From: Chrysoperla carnea
Lineage: Eukaryota > Arthropoda > Insecta > Neuroptera > Chrysopidae
Direction of reading: 5' to 3'
NCBI RefSeq assembly: GCF_905475395.1
Contig: NC_058338.1
Coordinates: 40,087,935 to 40,151,934, forward strand
DNA: 64,000 nucleotides
The position numbers were made by a program, and so were the translations under genes. The notes under the pieces were generated by a model. The model saw only the letters and a list, made by a program, of their open reading frames with translations. It made no database searches and had not been told where the DNA came from. The first letter of the stretch is position 1. Every line of letters starts with the position of its first letter. This document shows positions 1 through 11,491 of this stretch, piece by piece.

Positions 1-37
1 TTGACGAATAAGTAACAGGTATATATGATGAGCTTAC

Positions 38-109
38 AATACCACCGGTGATTGCTTTATTTATGAAATCTTTTTCACAAGTTGATAAAAATCTTTCTTT
101 TACATTCAT
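38..109 (-). CDS. Possible first exon of exosome subunit Rrp45 (EXOSC9)-like gene, partial
   Basis: The minus strand from the ATG at 109-107 reads MNVKERFLSTCEKDFINKAI and then reaches a good GTAAGC donor at 37-32, leaving 24 codons. The motif of Ser/Asn-x-Cys-Glu-x-x-Phe-Ile-x-x-Ala-Ile just after the start resembles the N-terminus of the RNase PH-like exosome subunit Rrp45, which takes part in 3'-5' RNA processing. In that family the motif is followed by an RLDGR segment, which would lie in the next exon outside the window. The last four codons (TGGI) do not look like the family, so the donor could instead be the GT at 47-46. The gene would be divergent from XPC, with about 2.2 kb between the starts. 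The identification rests on about 16 residues and is tentative. Confidence 0.35.
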
Positions 110-1186
110 TTTATAACCTTAAATAAAAATTTAAAAATATATCTTAATATTTATTTTGATTGTGTTGACATCTATGTATGATTTTATTAACAACATATAA
201 CTTCACGGTTTGTTCATCTTCGAGTACTGTGTTGTATAAAAATAATTGGATTGCATAAAAAATTTTTGGACCTTAGGATCGGAAAAATATGAAAATTTAA
301 CGTCTGTTGCAAATTAAGAAATATTTTGTTTCAAGTTGATTTTTCGACAAACGACGCCAAAGTACGCGCGGTGGGTATGTTTCGTTTAATGTACATATTT
401 TGGAGTCAAGTTGACGTCAATTCTGCATTTTAACAATACTCATCGAATGCAGTTCTTATCTCTTATGCAAGTTTGTGAAAGAATTTAAATTTTACAATGT
501 GTTCAATAATGAATGTTAATAGTTTTTTCTAAATAGTGAAAAACATATGAAATAAAATTTTTCACGTTTATCAGTTAATAAAATTACAGACCCATATTTT
601 TCAATTTGCCACAACCACAGCGGAAAGATATTTTTCCGCTATGAACTCGGCTTGTAAAAATATTTTGGACTATATGCACGGTAAGAGTATACATGCTGTA
701 ATCAAATAATATGTTATTTTTAACTCTAATGTTAATTTTAACGCGAGATATTCTCGTTATAAAATATTGTGTATTCTTGTAATAAAGTCTGTGTTAAAAT
801 AGATATCTCTCTTCAACTACCAATATTCTAAGTATAGTTTTGTCTCTTCAGCAATAAAATTGTTTAACTCTGAGTTATTATATCTTAATAATTCAATCAA
901 CGAGTTAAAAACACAATCTCTCCTATGCTCTCCATATTAGTAATCCAAACTTTAATTTAATTTATTTCGAGTCAATCGACTTTTTTTTATGTTTATTGTA
1001 TTATAATATTCTTAATAACTATAAAAAAATTTAGAACTTTCTGACACTACCCATAGCGAAACAAGCAACTTAAGTAAAAAATTTTCATTTTTTTGTAAAA
1101 GTAATAAAACGCCAGTATCAAAATTGGAACAAACTTTGAAATGTTTGAATATTAAGAACATATATAATATTATTAACCTACTTCAA
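110..1186. other. Intergenic, AT-rich, no gene seen
   Basis: This is the upstream region between the putative Rrp45-like start and the repeat cluster before XPC. It contains no long open frame or recognisable RNA gene. It may hold the promoters of both divergent genes, but no specific element can be supported. Confidence 0.5.
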
Positions 1187-1460
1187 ACAAAAACGGAGGA
1201 GGTTATCAATTCGACTGTATTTTTTTTTTTGGTTATGTTTGTTACCTCAGAACTTTCGACTGGGTGAACCGATTTTGATGATTCCTTATCTATTTGAAAG
1301 CTCGTGCTTCCCGTGTGGTCCTATTTCATTTCAGTCCAGTTCTGACAACGGCATCCATGAGAAAACCATAAAAATCTTAAATTTGCATTAAGTATGCACG
1401 ACAGGAAGACGAATAACTCAATATCACGCCAACCGATTTCGATGATTCTTTTTTTAGTTA
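1187..1460. repeat. Degenerate interspersed repeat fragment
   Basis: A non-coding block more GC-rich than its surroundings carries phrases of the type 'ggtgaaccgattttgatgat' and 'ccaaccgatttcgatgattc'. Such phrases recur in insect transposon-derived repeats, and related 'accgattttgatgaa' wording occurs again near 30213. No protein is readable. It abuts the fold-back element that follows, and the two may belong to one composite insertion. Confidence 0.45.
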
Positions 1461-1501
1461 CAATAGTAAATGAAATTCAGATTCACTAAAAATCACTAAA
1501 T

Positions 1502-1820
1502 AAAAAAACATTTAACAAAAAGAAAACCGACTTCGAAAGAAAAACTTTTCCAAAATAAATTAATATGCACTAAAAAGTAAAAAAATTATTTATAATATGT
1601 AAAATGATTGTTATTCTTGGAGTCGGTGTCATACAAGGAAACAACTCTGACAGAACAGTTTACCTTTACTACATTGGCTTGGCTGACACCGACTTCAAAA
1701 ATAACAATAATTTTAACTACATTATATTATAAATTATTTTTTTACTTTTTAGTGCATATTAATTTGTTTTGGAAAAGTTTTTCTTTTGAAATCGGTTTTC
1801 TTTTTGTTAAATGTTTTTTT
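1502..1820. repeat. Fold-back (inverted-repeat) element
   Basis: The left arm at 1502-1631 and the right arm at 1685-1820 are inverted copies over about 130 bp, separated by a loop of about 53 bp. Both arms share the 'aaccgacttc/gaaatcggtt' segment, the 'ttagtgcatattaatttgtt' segment and the 'gacaccgact' segment next to the loop. An open frame at 1608-1832 is only the arm and loop read through. The structure suggests a fold-back MITE or two opposed copies of a repeat end. Confidence 0.75.
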
Positions 1821-2339
1821 ATAGATATGTAATAATATTTTATGATTAAGATAATATCAGAGAATAGGTAAAGTGTTAATATTCTATGATTAAGAAGCGA
1901 TATTTAAATCCACATCAAAAATTTAAAGATTGCACAATTCTTTGCAATTCTTCATGCAACTAGCAAAAAATTTAAAATTTATTAAAAATTTCCAATCCAA
2001 TCTTTCATAAAACCGTTTTTTTACAAATAACCTAGTTCTATTTAAGATTTTATTTTTGAAACTTGAATGCCTATAATTAAATGATAGTTATTTTTTGTGA
2101 GAATGTCCTTGGAACATAAAAGAAATAAGAAAACTAGTTTTTTTTTGTATTATTTTGGCTATCATGAGAAAAAGGACCAGTTATAGAAACCAAAGAAGTG
2201 ATTAAAGATATAATAGTTTGAGTTGTTATTTATTTAAATAAATTATTAAATTTTAATAAAATCACTTTCTTAAAAAAATTATAAAAACTTGATTTGTTTA
2301 TATTGAACATTTTGGCGCCAAGATATTTATTATCGAATA

Positions 2340-5300
2340 ATGAGACGAGCATCAAAAAGAGTTTCAAAAACAGTCAAATATGAGGAGAAAAATTCATCAG
2401 ATTCATCTGATGATGATGAACCGGTTGTTAAATCCAAGAAAAAAGTTTCACCTAGTGCTCCAAAAATATCAAAAACGAAGACAGTAGAATTTTTAGATGA
2501 TGAACCGGTTATTAATACTAAGAAAAAGCATGTACAATCACCAAGTTCTTCAAAAAATGAAGATGATGGTTCATCATCAGATAGTAGTGTTGGTGGAAAT
2601 TTTAAAACAACCGATAATATTGATTCTATTTCATTTTTTGAAAAATCTAATGTAAGTAACACGAAAAATGATTCATTGGATATTCCAAAAGCACTTAGTG
2701 ATTCCGAAGATTCTGATTTGGAAGATGTCCCTGTCAAAACTAAAGAAGAAGTAAAGAATGATGTTTTTCGAGAAATTGAGGATTATCAAAAAAGACTTGA
2801 TGATGCTAAACAAAAAATGATGAATTTCAATAAAAAATTAACACCAAATGAACAGTTATTAGACGTTAAAGAACTTCTTAAAATGGGTGAAACCGGTGTA
2901 GATGAATCAAGTCAAATATTCGACACAGATGAAGAAGTTGATTCTGAATTTGAAGAAGTAGAGCACGCAGTTGACAAACCCTCAACGTCAACTTCAGTTC
3001 CTGAACAAGGTGTACAAATTACCGTTGAAATACCTAATCAATCAAGGTCTAAAAGTAAAAAAGAAGTTGATATGATGGCAGTTATAAAACGTAAAATTAA
3101 TCGAGTTAAAAAAGAACATCAAGTTTATATTCATCGAGTACATTTACTTTGTTGGATTGCGCATGGAAATTATGTAAATACAATTCTAAATAATGAAAAT
3201 TTATTAGGTCTAGCTTTAAGTTTAATTCCTGGTGAGAAATGTTATCCTGATGGTCGTATTACGCTAGCCTATTTGGAACAGATAACAAAATGGTATTCAA
3301 AAATTTTTAAAATAAAACCTGAACCAGAAAATCGTACCATTCAAGAAATTTTAAAAGATTTACCTTTAGATAGAGCTTTGAAATTAGATATAAGTCGGAA
3401 AGAAGCATCCTCGCGAAAAAATCACGTTTTAATCTTTGTTTGTATGTTAAGGGCACTAGGTATACAGTGTCGTTTAGTACTTTCTTTTCGAGTTGTACCT
3501 CTACGACCACTTCAAAGTGAGTTGTGCTCGCTATCCACTAAAAAACAAGAATTACCAAAAAAAGTAGAAAATAAGGAAATAAAAAAATTAAACAACGCCT
3601 TAAAAGATTTAAATAAAAAGAAAAATTTGAAAACCAAGTCATTGAGCGTAAAAAAATCAATTTTTTTTGAAGATAAATCGAAATCTAGTGAATTACCAAA
3701 AATACCACAGGTAGATGGGGCAAATGACATTACACCCAACATAGCTCAAACGCGTCAAACAAGAGGAATGAGCAAAAATTCAAAACCAATTAAAATTCAA
3801 ATCAATGATGTATCGTCGGGTGATGAGTTTCAAGAAGAGAAAAAAACTGCAAAAGCTCCAAGAAAATCACTTTCTGATTTACTTAAAAAACGCACACCAG
3901 ATAAAAAGAAAGTTGATACAAAAACACGCAGTAAGTCAGCTTCGGAATCTACAAAGAAAACAAATCGCACACTTACACCAAATCAGAGTAAGCTATTAGA
4001 GACATCGTCAACTAATAAACGCGCTAAAACGCGGTCTTTAACACCCGAAGTTTCAAAACCTGAAGAAAAATTGGAAGAACGCAAAGCTAGAAGGAAGTCT
4101 CCAGCTACTAATCTTGAAGCCAAAAAGTCTTTAAATAATGAAAAAACCCCAACGCGAAAAATAAGTAAGGATTCAAAATCACATAGAACAACCGTTACTC
4201 AAAAACAAATGAAAGAACAAACACCACTAACCAATGAAGAGAAGTTATTAAAATCCCAAGGAGTTAAGCCTTCAAAATTATTGACGAATGAAGAAAAGTT
4301 ATTAAAAGCTCAAGGACTTAAACCTCGAAGTAAATCGGCTAGTAACGTTAAAAACACAACAACGTCGAAAAAGCAGACAACAGCTCAAAAACCATTGACT
4401 AATGAAGAGAAGTTATTAAAAGCTCAAGGAATTAAGACACGTAGTAAATCAGCTAGTAATTTAAAAAGTCCATTTTTCGATCATAATACCACTAAGTCTC
4501 CATCAAAACATGTTGCTCCTAAAATCTCAATAAGACCTAGAACAAATAAAATGAAAAAATTATCGGAACCTCTTAGTGATGATGATAGTGAATATCTTTC
4601 AGATGAAGCTATACCAAAGAAGAAAAAGAAATCTAGTAGTGATGATGAATTTGACATTGAAACTAAAAATAAGATTAAGTCGAAGGTAAATCAGTTGAAA
4701 AAAAGTATGGACAGGAGAGTACTATCGACAGACGATGATGAAGATGATAAGGATAAGAAGAAAAAAAGAGTAGGTAATGATATTTGGGTTGAAGTTTTTG
4801 TTGAAGAAGAGGAAAAATGGATTAGTGTCGATGTTGTTAAAGGACAAGTACATTGTGTGCAAGAATTACACGTAAGTTTCTGTTTACTTATAGTAAATAT
4901 GATTACTGGTAAAAACCTTCCTTAGTCATTAAATTAAAAAACAAATACAAAACTGCACTGTTACAAATATTTTACATTAATAAAAGGTATAACATAATTC
5001 AGGCATCGCAATGCCTAAAGCCCCTAGAGCTGGGGCCACCATTAGCTTTTCGGCCTACTACTCAGAGTTGGGTGAGGCTAAGAAGTCTCATTTTTTCAGA
5101 ACAACTATGATTCCTGGTAAAAATCAAAAAGTTTCAATTTTCGTTGATTACAGAATATATTGGAAAAAATTTTTAAAAATGACGAATAAGTCCTGAATCT
5201 TGATTAAATTGCTGTAAAAATTGGTTGAATATATTGAATAAATTTTGAACTGGGATAATTTTTGACTGAATTCAATCAAACAGATCTAAACGGACGCGTC

Positions 5301-8015
5301 CAAAATTATCCTATATATAGAATTGCAATTTTTGTTAATTTTGTGCCTCTAAAATTTTTAGACTCGAGCCACACAGCCTGTAATTTATGTGGTTGCTTGG
5401 AATAATAATGGAACGCTAAAAGATGTTACCAGTCGGTACAGTAAAAATTGGAATACAGTAACAAGGAAATTACGTGATGATCCTACTTGGTGGAATCGAA
5501 CGTTAAAACCTTATCAAGAAAAGAAGAATGCTCGAGAAAAAGAAGAAGATGAAGAATTAGCTCGACAACAATTAGATCAACCATTACCTACTGCTATTTC
5601 TGAGTTAGTAGTTTTAATGTTTTCGATAGTAAGGATACTTACTATAAGTTTAGTTAAAAATTTTTAATGGTAGACATTTGGATGTTAAACAAAAGTGTCC
5701 ACTTAATCTGTACCTCAAAAAAAAAGGTTTTCGAAAAAGCATCTATTTGTAAATCGGTTGTAAAGGCTTCCATTGATCGATTTAATTTTAAAAAAACACG
5801 ATTAAGTATTGTAAAATGATATATTTTTATAATGTATACATGTTTTGTTTTCATTTTCAATACTAGATGCCGGACGTGACCACCTACTTTGATAAATAAT
5901 TGTAAAACCTTAAAAGTAGTTTTACCGATATTTTTGATTTCCAAAGATTTCAACTGATTTTAATCTTCTCAAACGAAGAATAAAGAATTTTCAAAAAAAC
6001 TCCATTGTAAATCATTTGCAGAATTAAGTGGTTACGTCCTAGTATTGAAAATGAAACAAGTACATGTATGCATTGTATATACTGCAGTCTGGTCGCATTT
6101 AAGATGAAGACATCCTCATATTTTCATTATTTGTAGGAATATCTATTTAAAATTTTGCACAATCATACAGGATGATGGATCACATTTTTTAAGATCCTTA
6201 ATCGAAACTGAACTTTAAACTCAGCCTACTAAAAATTGACAAATAGTCCCGACTTAATATTTTACCTAGCGTCAGAGATGGTTAGAGATATCAAACAAAA
6301 ACTATTGGAAAAAGTTGCTTAGAATATTCTGTATTTTCATAACAAAATTCCCATTTTTTAGTTTTTTCATTATTTCGGTCTTTATACCAAAAATTATTAG
6401 AAGTTTATTGAAATATTTGAATTATATATTGAACTTCTTATTATATAATTATCTCTTGTTCATAACTTTTTCAGATATAAAAATCATCCATTGTACGCGT
6501 TAAAACGACATTTATTAAAATTTGAAGCAATATATCCTCCTGATTCACCAACATTAGGCTTTGTACGAAACGAACCTGTTTATGCTCGTGAATGTGTACA
6601 TACATTGCACTCAAGAGAAATATGGGTCAAACAGGCTCGTGTAGTGAAACCATTTGAAAAGCCTTATAAAATTGTGAAAGCACGCCCAAAATATGACCGT
6701 TTAACAGGTACTGTTACAACTGATATACCGTTGGAAATATTTGGTATATGGCAAACGAAAGATTATGAACCACCAGTAGCAGAAAATGGTGTGGTTCCAC
6801 GAAATGCGTATGGAAATGTTGAATTGTTTAAGATGTGCATGTTACCAATTGGAACAGTTCATCTTCAATGTAAGTGATTTTATTTTCTCTCACTTTGTTA
6901 GTGATATTAAAATGTTTACATACCTATTTTATTATTACGATGCATTCTCATTAATTTCAAATTTTGAATGGTCTTCAATACGAATAAATCGTAAAATAAA
7001 AGTAATTTTTACTGATTAATATCTATTAGCATCGTTTCAAAATTTGAATGGATTTTAAATATAATAAATTGTAAACTCAATTTTCGATTAATTCCGATTT
7101 ATTAGGACGGTTTTAGTCCAATAAGATAGAGAAATCGAATAGTCGCGATTAATACATAAATAGTGGCTCTAATAACATATACATACGATTTTCTGTTAAT
7201 ACTAATCATCAAACGATACTTGTCTAAATTTGGTGACATATTTCGCCATTGTTTTTAAGATTCGAAGTTCCAGTGCTTCCCAATTCACTCTCACTGGACC
7301 ATTTAATTACAATTCATGCAATTTTACTATCTGCGCTCAACGTATGACACGAAACATTGCCTAGGTGAAAGAGCAAATAGAGTTACTAAAGCACTGTGAC
7401 TAGATATCGGAAAGATGTTTTTAAAATAAGCTATTAGACTAACGAGTCAAGAAAATCAAAGCTTAGTATTTGTACTTATTGGAATCTCTTATTTTCAAAG
7501 ACGAATTATTGCTATCAGAAATGTAAATGAACTCAATATGCTCATGAATATGTTCCGTGTTTTTTAGTACCAGGATTGAACAAAGTTGCTAAGAAATTAA
7601 AAATCGATTGTGCACCTGCAGTTGTTGGATTTGATTATCATAGTGGAAGTTGTCATCCAACTTTCGATGGATTTGTTGTTTGTGAAGAGTTTAAAGATGT
7701 TTTACTTGAAGCTTGGGAACAAGTAAGATTATTTATAATCGAATGCTAAATGACTATACCGAAATTCAATTTTCAATTTTTTTTTAGGATCAAATAGAAA
7801 CAGAAAAAAGAGCACGTGAAAAAATTGAAAAACGTGTATATGGTAATTGGCGTCGTATAATTAAAGGTCTATTTATTCGAGAACGTTTACAAAAACGATA
7901 TGATTTTGGTGGAGATAAAGAAGATGAACCTCCTGCTGGGACATCAAAGAAAAAAGGTTCTTTAAAAGTGGCAGAACGAAAACGTAGAATTTGTAGTGAT
8001 ACCAGTGATAATTGA
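2340..8015 (+). CDS. Xpc: XPC/Rad4 homolog, nucleotide excision repair damage sensor
   Basis: This protein recognises helix-distorting lesions in global-genome nucleotide excision repair in the nucleus, normally with Rad23 and centrin. Five coding exons are read: 2340-4871, 5362-5603, 6475-6869, 7568-7722 and 7788-8015. All junctions are GT-AG and in frame, giving 1183 aa. Residues 1-240 are acidic and low complexity. About 245-385 form the first half of the transglutaminase-like domain (LLRALG-type segment near 370). About 386-815 are a Lys/Ser-rich insertion. WVEVF near 816 opens the second half. BHD1 (HPLYALKRHLLK), BHD2 (WQTKDYEPPVA, VPRNAYGN) and BHD3 (VGFDYHSG, VCEEFKDVLL) follow. The tail is basic. 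Exon 1 stays open past its donor to a stop at 4923, but the family sequence resumes exactly at 5362. AATAAA signals lie at 8056 and 8089. Domain order and motifs make the call secure. Confidence 0.96.
4221..4465 (+). repeat. Internal triplicated motif in the XPC linker
   Basis: Within XPC exon 1, the 11-residue motif TNEEKLLK(A/S)QG occurs three times, near residues 631, 649 and 687. The second and third copies are followed by RSKSASN. Nucleotide similarity between copies is high, indicating recent tandem duplication inside the Lys/Ser-rich linker that interrupts the transglutaminase-like fold. Confidence 0.9.
5828..6080. repeat. Fold-back element in XPC intron 2
   Basis: The arms at 5828-5883 and 6027-6080 are inverted copies. 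Both contain 'cattttcaatacta' (or its complement) flanked by 'gtatacatg'-like and 'gtgaccac/gtggttac' sequence. Nothing coding lies in between. It looks like a decayed fold-back MITE. Confidence 0.6.
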
Positions 8016-8055
8016 AAAATGTACTAAAGTTTTATCAGTTTTTTTTGATAAACCA

Positions 8056-8094
8056 AATAAATTTTAATATTATGTTGTTTTACAGTAAAATAAA
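8056..8094 (+). terminator. Polyadenylation signals of XPC
   Basis: AATAAA hexamers occur at 8056-8061 and 8089-8094, 41 and 74 bases after the XPC stop codon. Confidence 0.55.
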
Positions 8095-8099
8095 ATACG

Positions 8100-9225
8100 G
8101 GTAAAGTACAATATTCCACCATAAAATTGCACTAGTTAAAATGCATCATTTTTTAAACTCTAATTTATTATAGTATTTTGTATTTTTTTAAAACTAATTT
8201 TCTTATAGGCGCTTCATAATTACATTAGATTGGCATTTGGCTCCAAAGAAAAGTTATTGACCACGACTCATGCATCACACATATCAGATTATTATGATCA
8301 TAGATTTTTTTGTCCCTTGTGAAGGAATCGTCCTTTCAACATAACGAATCTATTTGTTTGCGAAAATATGTTTCCATAAAAATACGTTGGCTTTCTCATA
8401 TGGATAAACTTTTTCAACATCTAATTTACACAACAAGATATTTTTTATTATAGAATGGAAACGATTCACACGACATATTTTTAATCATAACAACTGTTTA
8501 GTAAGGTCGTCCTTCTATCTTCTATTGGTGAGACGCAACTGTTATATTTTGATGAAAATTCAATATTTCAGACGATATTGACGTATTGTTCTAAAAGTAC
8601 CTGAAAAATTCGCTATGAAATCAAGGTAAAGCGATTAATCCATACGTAATCTATCACCTTTGTTTCAGTTTTGTATCCTAATAATTTGATTAATCATTGA
8701 AGTTTACTGAGAGCAAATTTCAGCTTGGTGCAATTTTGTTGTGGAAGTGTATATCAATTTACATGTTGCCAGTATTATTTTCCTTGAATTTTGTTAAATA
8801 TTGTTTTGAATCGTTTATTATACTCTGTATATACGTAATATATCAGGAGTATATTAAAATTTTATTAATAATTTTTTTTTTTGTTATTATTTATATTTTA
8901 CATTTATGTTTTTTGTGTAAAGTTATACTCTAAATACTCTATTATAGCAATATTATTATTTTCTACGTAATATACATTTGTTATTTTCATAATATAATTG
9001 TTCAAAAGAAGCTTCGTTTTTTATTTTCTCCAAGCTAGTAATCATTGAATGCAGAACACATCTAGTGCCAGAGGTAGCAACTGCAAAAATATTAAATAAG
9101 TAAATGATAAAATTGTTTATATACTCATAGTTATTAACGGTGTGTAAAATAATTCTCATTTATTAAGCTAGTATAGCATTATCGAGGTGAGAAATAGTGT
9201 GTCAAATCAGCAATTAATTATGTAC
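8100..9225. other. Intergenic, AT-rich, no gene seen
   Basis: This region lies between the 3' ends of XPC and the convergent USP46 gene. Open frames here (e.g. 8697-8933) are low-complexity Phe/Ile/Leu/Tyr translations of AT-rich DNA with no family resemblance. Confidence 0.5.
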
Positions 9226-9540
9226 CTCGCCAATGTTATGGTTATATTGGCTGTCCACGAAGGACACACTTAGGCTATATAGCCCATTGTGATACTTACT
9301 ATATGTGTTTTACCACTTTTACCGCTGATAATTTCATTTATCAGCTCCTCAATTATTTTCAGAGACTGAGTGCACTTCCTTCATGCATACGCCATGCACT
9401 ACACCAGCCCATCACAACTATTAATTAAATTAATTTTTGTTGTGACGGCGGGAATCGAACTCGCTACCCTAGGCATACCGCGGACGCAATTGGTTACGCC
9501 TTAACCAACTGACCTACTAGGTTTAACTCGTCAATGTTAT
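9226..9540 (-). mobile_element. tRNA-derived SINE, copy 1, with target-site duplication
   Basis: The element runs on the minus strand. Its tRNA-like head at about 9430-9526 has an A-box-like 'ggtcagttggttaaggcg' and a B-box 'gttcgattccc'. The body and tail run down to 9240, ending in 'ggacagccaatataacc'. Flanks at 9226-9239 and 9527-9540 match at 13 of 14 positions (ctcg[c/t]caatgttat), a target-site duplication typical of LINE-driven retrotransposition. A second copy lies at 40841-41130. Confidence 0.88.
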
Positions 9541-9867
9541 ACTACCTTAAAAAAAATAGATATAGGCAAAAATATTATATAAATAATGAAATTATTGTAC
9601 ATAAACTCATAGTATATATGATTATTAAAATTATAAAAATATTTTTCCCACGCGTGATAATTACAATTTAAAAAAAATTCTTATATATATATGCCGTTCA
9701 AATAAAAATCTAAAAGATAATGCGATATTATTTAAATAAAGAATATTAAAAATTTGCCGTTCTTAACTGATATAATGAAAAGATTCTGATATTATAAACA
9801 TTTCCGCTAAGATGCGTTCAGTCCGTTTCTGCATGCAAAGAATAGTCATAACACGTCACTCCAAATG
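9541..9867. other. Intergenic, no gene seen
   Basis: AT-rich spacer between the SINE and the next repeat. No open frame, RNA gene or clear repeat is supported. Confidence 0.45.
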
Positions 9868-10180
9868 GTAAGTAATCAGGTGGTCTAAATTAGAACTACT
9901 GAAAAAGCGGTCCACTTCCTGTTTAATAGTACAAATTTTTATCGCCAGTTGGCTGTTTTTCATGTAAATTTAATGGTTTTTCTAAACTATAAATAAAAAC
10001 GGCAATGACTTCAGCACAACGTTTTAGCAACACCACCGCATGGAGAATTGATAAAATAACATGCAGAATGATAAATGGTTTGTCTAATTATAATCGTAAT
10101 TTTCTATAGAAACCAACTGGAAAATGTAAATTAGCATGATTCCGATTGGCTTACAGTCTCCACGGGTGTAAATAAGTCAC
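9868..10180. repeat. Interspersed repeat family, copy with both modules
   Basis: The first module (9868-9940) is about 85-90% identical by eye to 12668-12740 and contains 'actactgaaaaagcggtcca'. The second module (9975-10180) matches 52243-52452, sharing 'ggtttttctaaact' at one end and 'gattccgattggct' near the other. Neither module encodes a protein. This copy joins the modules, so they probably belong to one non-autonomous element. Confidence 0.75.
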
Positions 10181-11491
10181 TGTCTTTTTTTTATTCAAAA
10201 ATATAACTCTTTTTACATTATATCACATACACTTCAATTGGGCTTCAACTAACTGAATCGAATGTAGTGAACATTTTTTGATTTGGATATTGTTTCATTG
10301 TCCTTGGGGGCATTGAAATTTCTCAAATATTGTTGTAAAACAAATTAATAATAATATAAAATCAGTAATGAAGTATATTACAAACAGAAAAAAAAAATTT
10401 TTGCTGAATATTAAACATCTTCTACATTTTAAGCCACCCATTCTTGAAGTACTCTCAAAATTTCGCCCTCTTAAATTTTATATCGAGCCCATTTTCACGT
10501 AAAATGCATTGTTTGGGAATTATATTAAATAGAATGAAAAAAGTTCGATTTTTCAAGATTTTTGTCAAACAGTACAAAATAATAAATTCGATGTTATAAA
10601 CCATGGATTATTTTCTTCCTTCAATCATGTAATTGACCTGTTAAAAAATATCAACCACCCCACAACTATATTACAACGATATAATTATTTTGTACTGTTT
10701 GTATTGTTTTAAACTTAAGAAAGGCTAAAATACCACTCACGCTAATCAATCATATATTTTCCTATGGTTTTATCATTCAAATTTATATTTTGTATTGTAT
10801 TTTAAAATTCCATTATCATATTGGGAAGATAGTAACATAGTTTTTTATTGACTTAGGATCTTAGTATATCTGCATAATTTCAAATCGTGTTCAACCACTG
10901 GGAAAATTGTTGAAAATTGAATTCCATTACATTCACACATAGATTTATAGACAACTCGGTTAAGTTAATAAAGTTTGTTAAGAAGAAAAGACTAAAAGCA
11001 AAAGGAATTTAAAAAAATAAAAATAAAAGATATATTTAAAAGATATAATTTGAATTATTTACATAAGAACAACATAATAAAGAAATATAAATTGAAATTA
11101 TACAATTAACTTGCATGAAAAATAATATAATTATTTTATGTATAGTACGATATATTTTTTATTGGAGAAAACTTTAGGCATTTGCCACAACCTCTCAGTA
11201 ATTTTCCAATCAATTTCAATATTATTATTATTTTAGAACAGAATTTGAGGCTATAATTATTCTTCTAACTGGAATTATATAATATGTTGTAGTTTAGGAC
11301 GCAACAACTGATACGATGACATATATTCATTCATTTATCAAATTGACATTGTGACCTCGAACCGCAATCGAGCTGTAAAATTTTTGTTGTCATCTCTCAC
11401 CGAATAATATTTTGTTAGAAAATTCTTTTATACAATTTTTGGCATTTAATTTTTTAGTTATCAACAAGATGATTTGTTTTTAAATAAATAT
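10181..11491. other. Intergenic / USP46 3' flank, no gene seen
   Basis: AT-rich sequence downstream of the USP46 stop. It probably includes the USP46 3'UTR. The nearest clear minus-strand AATAAA (plus 'tttatt') noted is near 11157, about 330 bases past the stop. Confidence 0.4.

Noticed and set aside
2330-2737. 135-codon minus-strand open frame antisense to XPC exon 1
   Set aside because: Ser-rich frame created by the complement of the acidic/Ser-rich XPC N-terminus; no start context, splice sites or family resemblance.
4872-4925. Continuation of XPC exon 1 frame to the stop at 4923
   Set aside because: The family sequence resumes exactly after a GTAAGT donor at 4872 joined to 5362; the tail is intron.
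5011-5196. 61-codon frame in XPC intron 1
   Set aside because: No XPC-like sequence and breaks phase; probably part of an inserted repeat.
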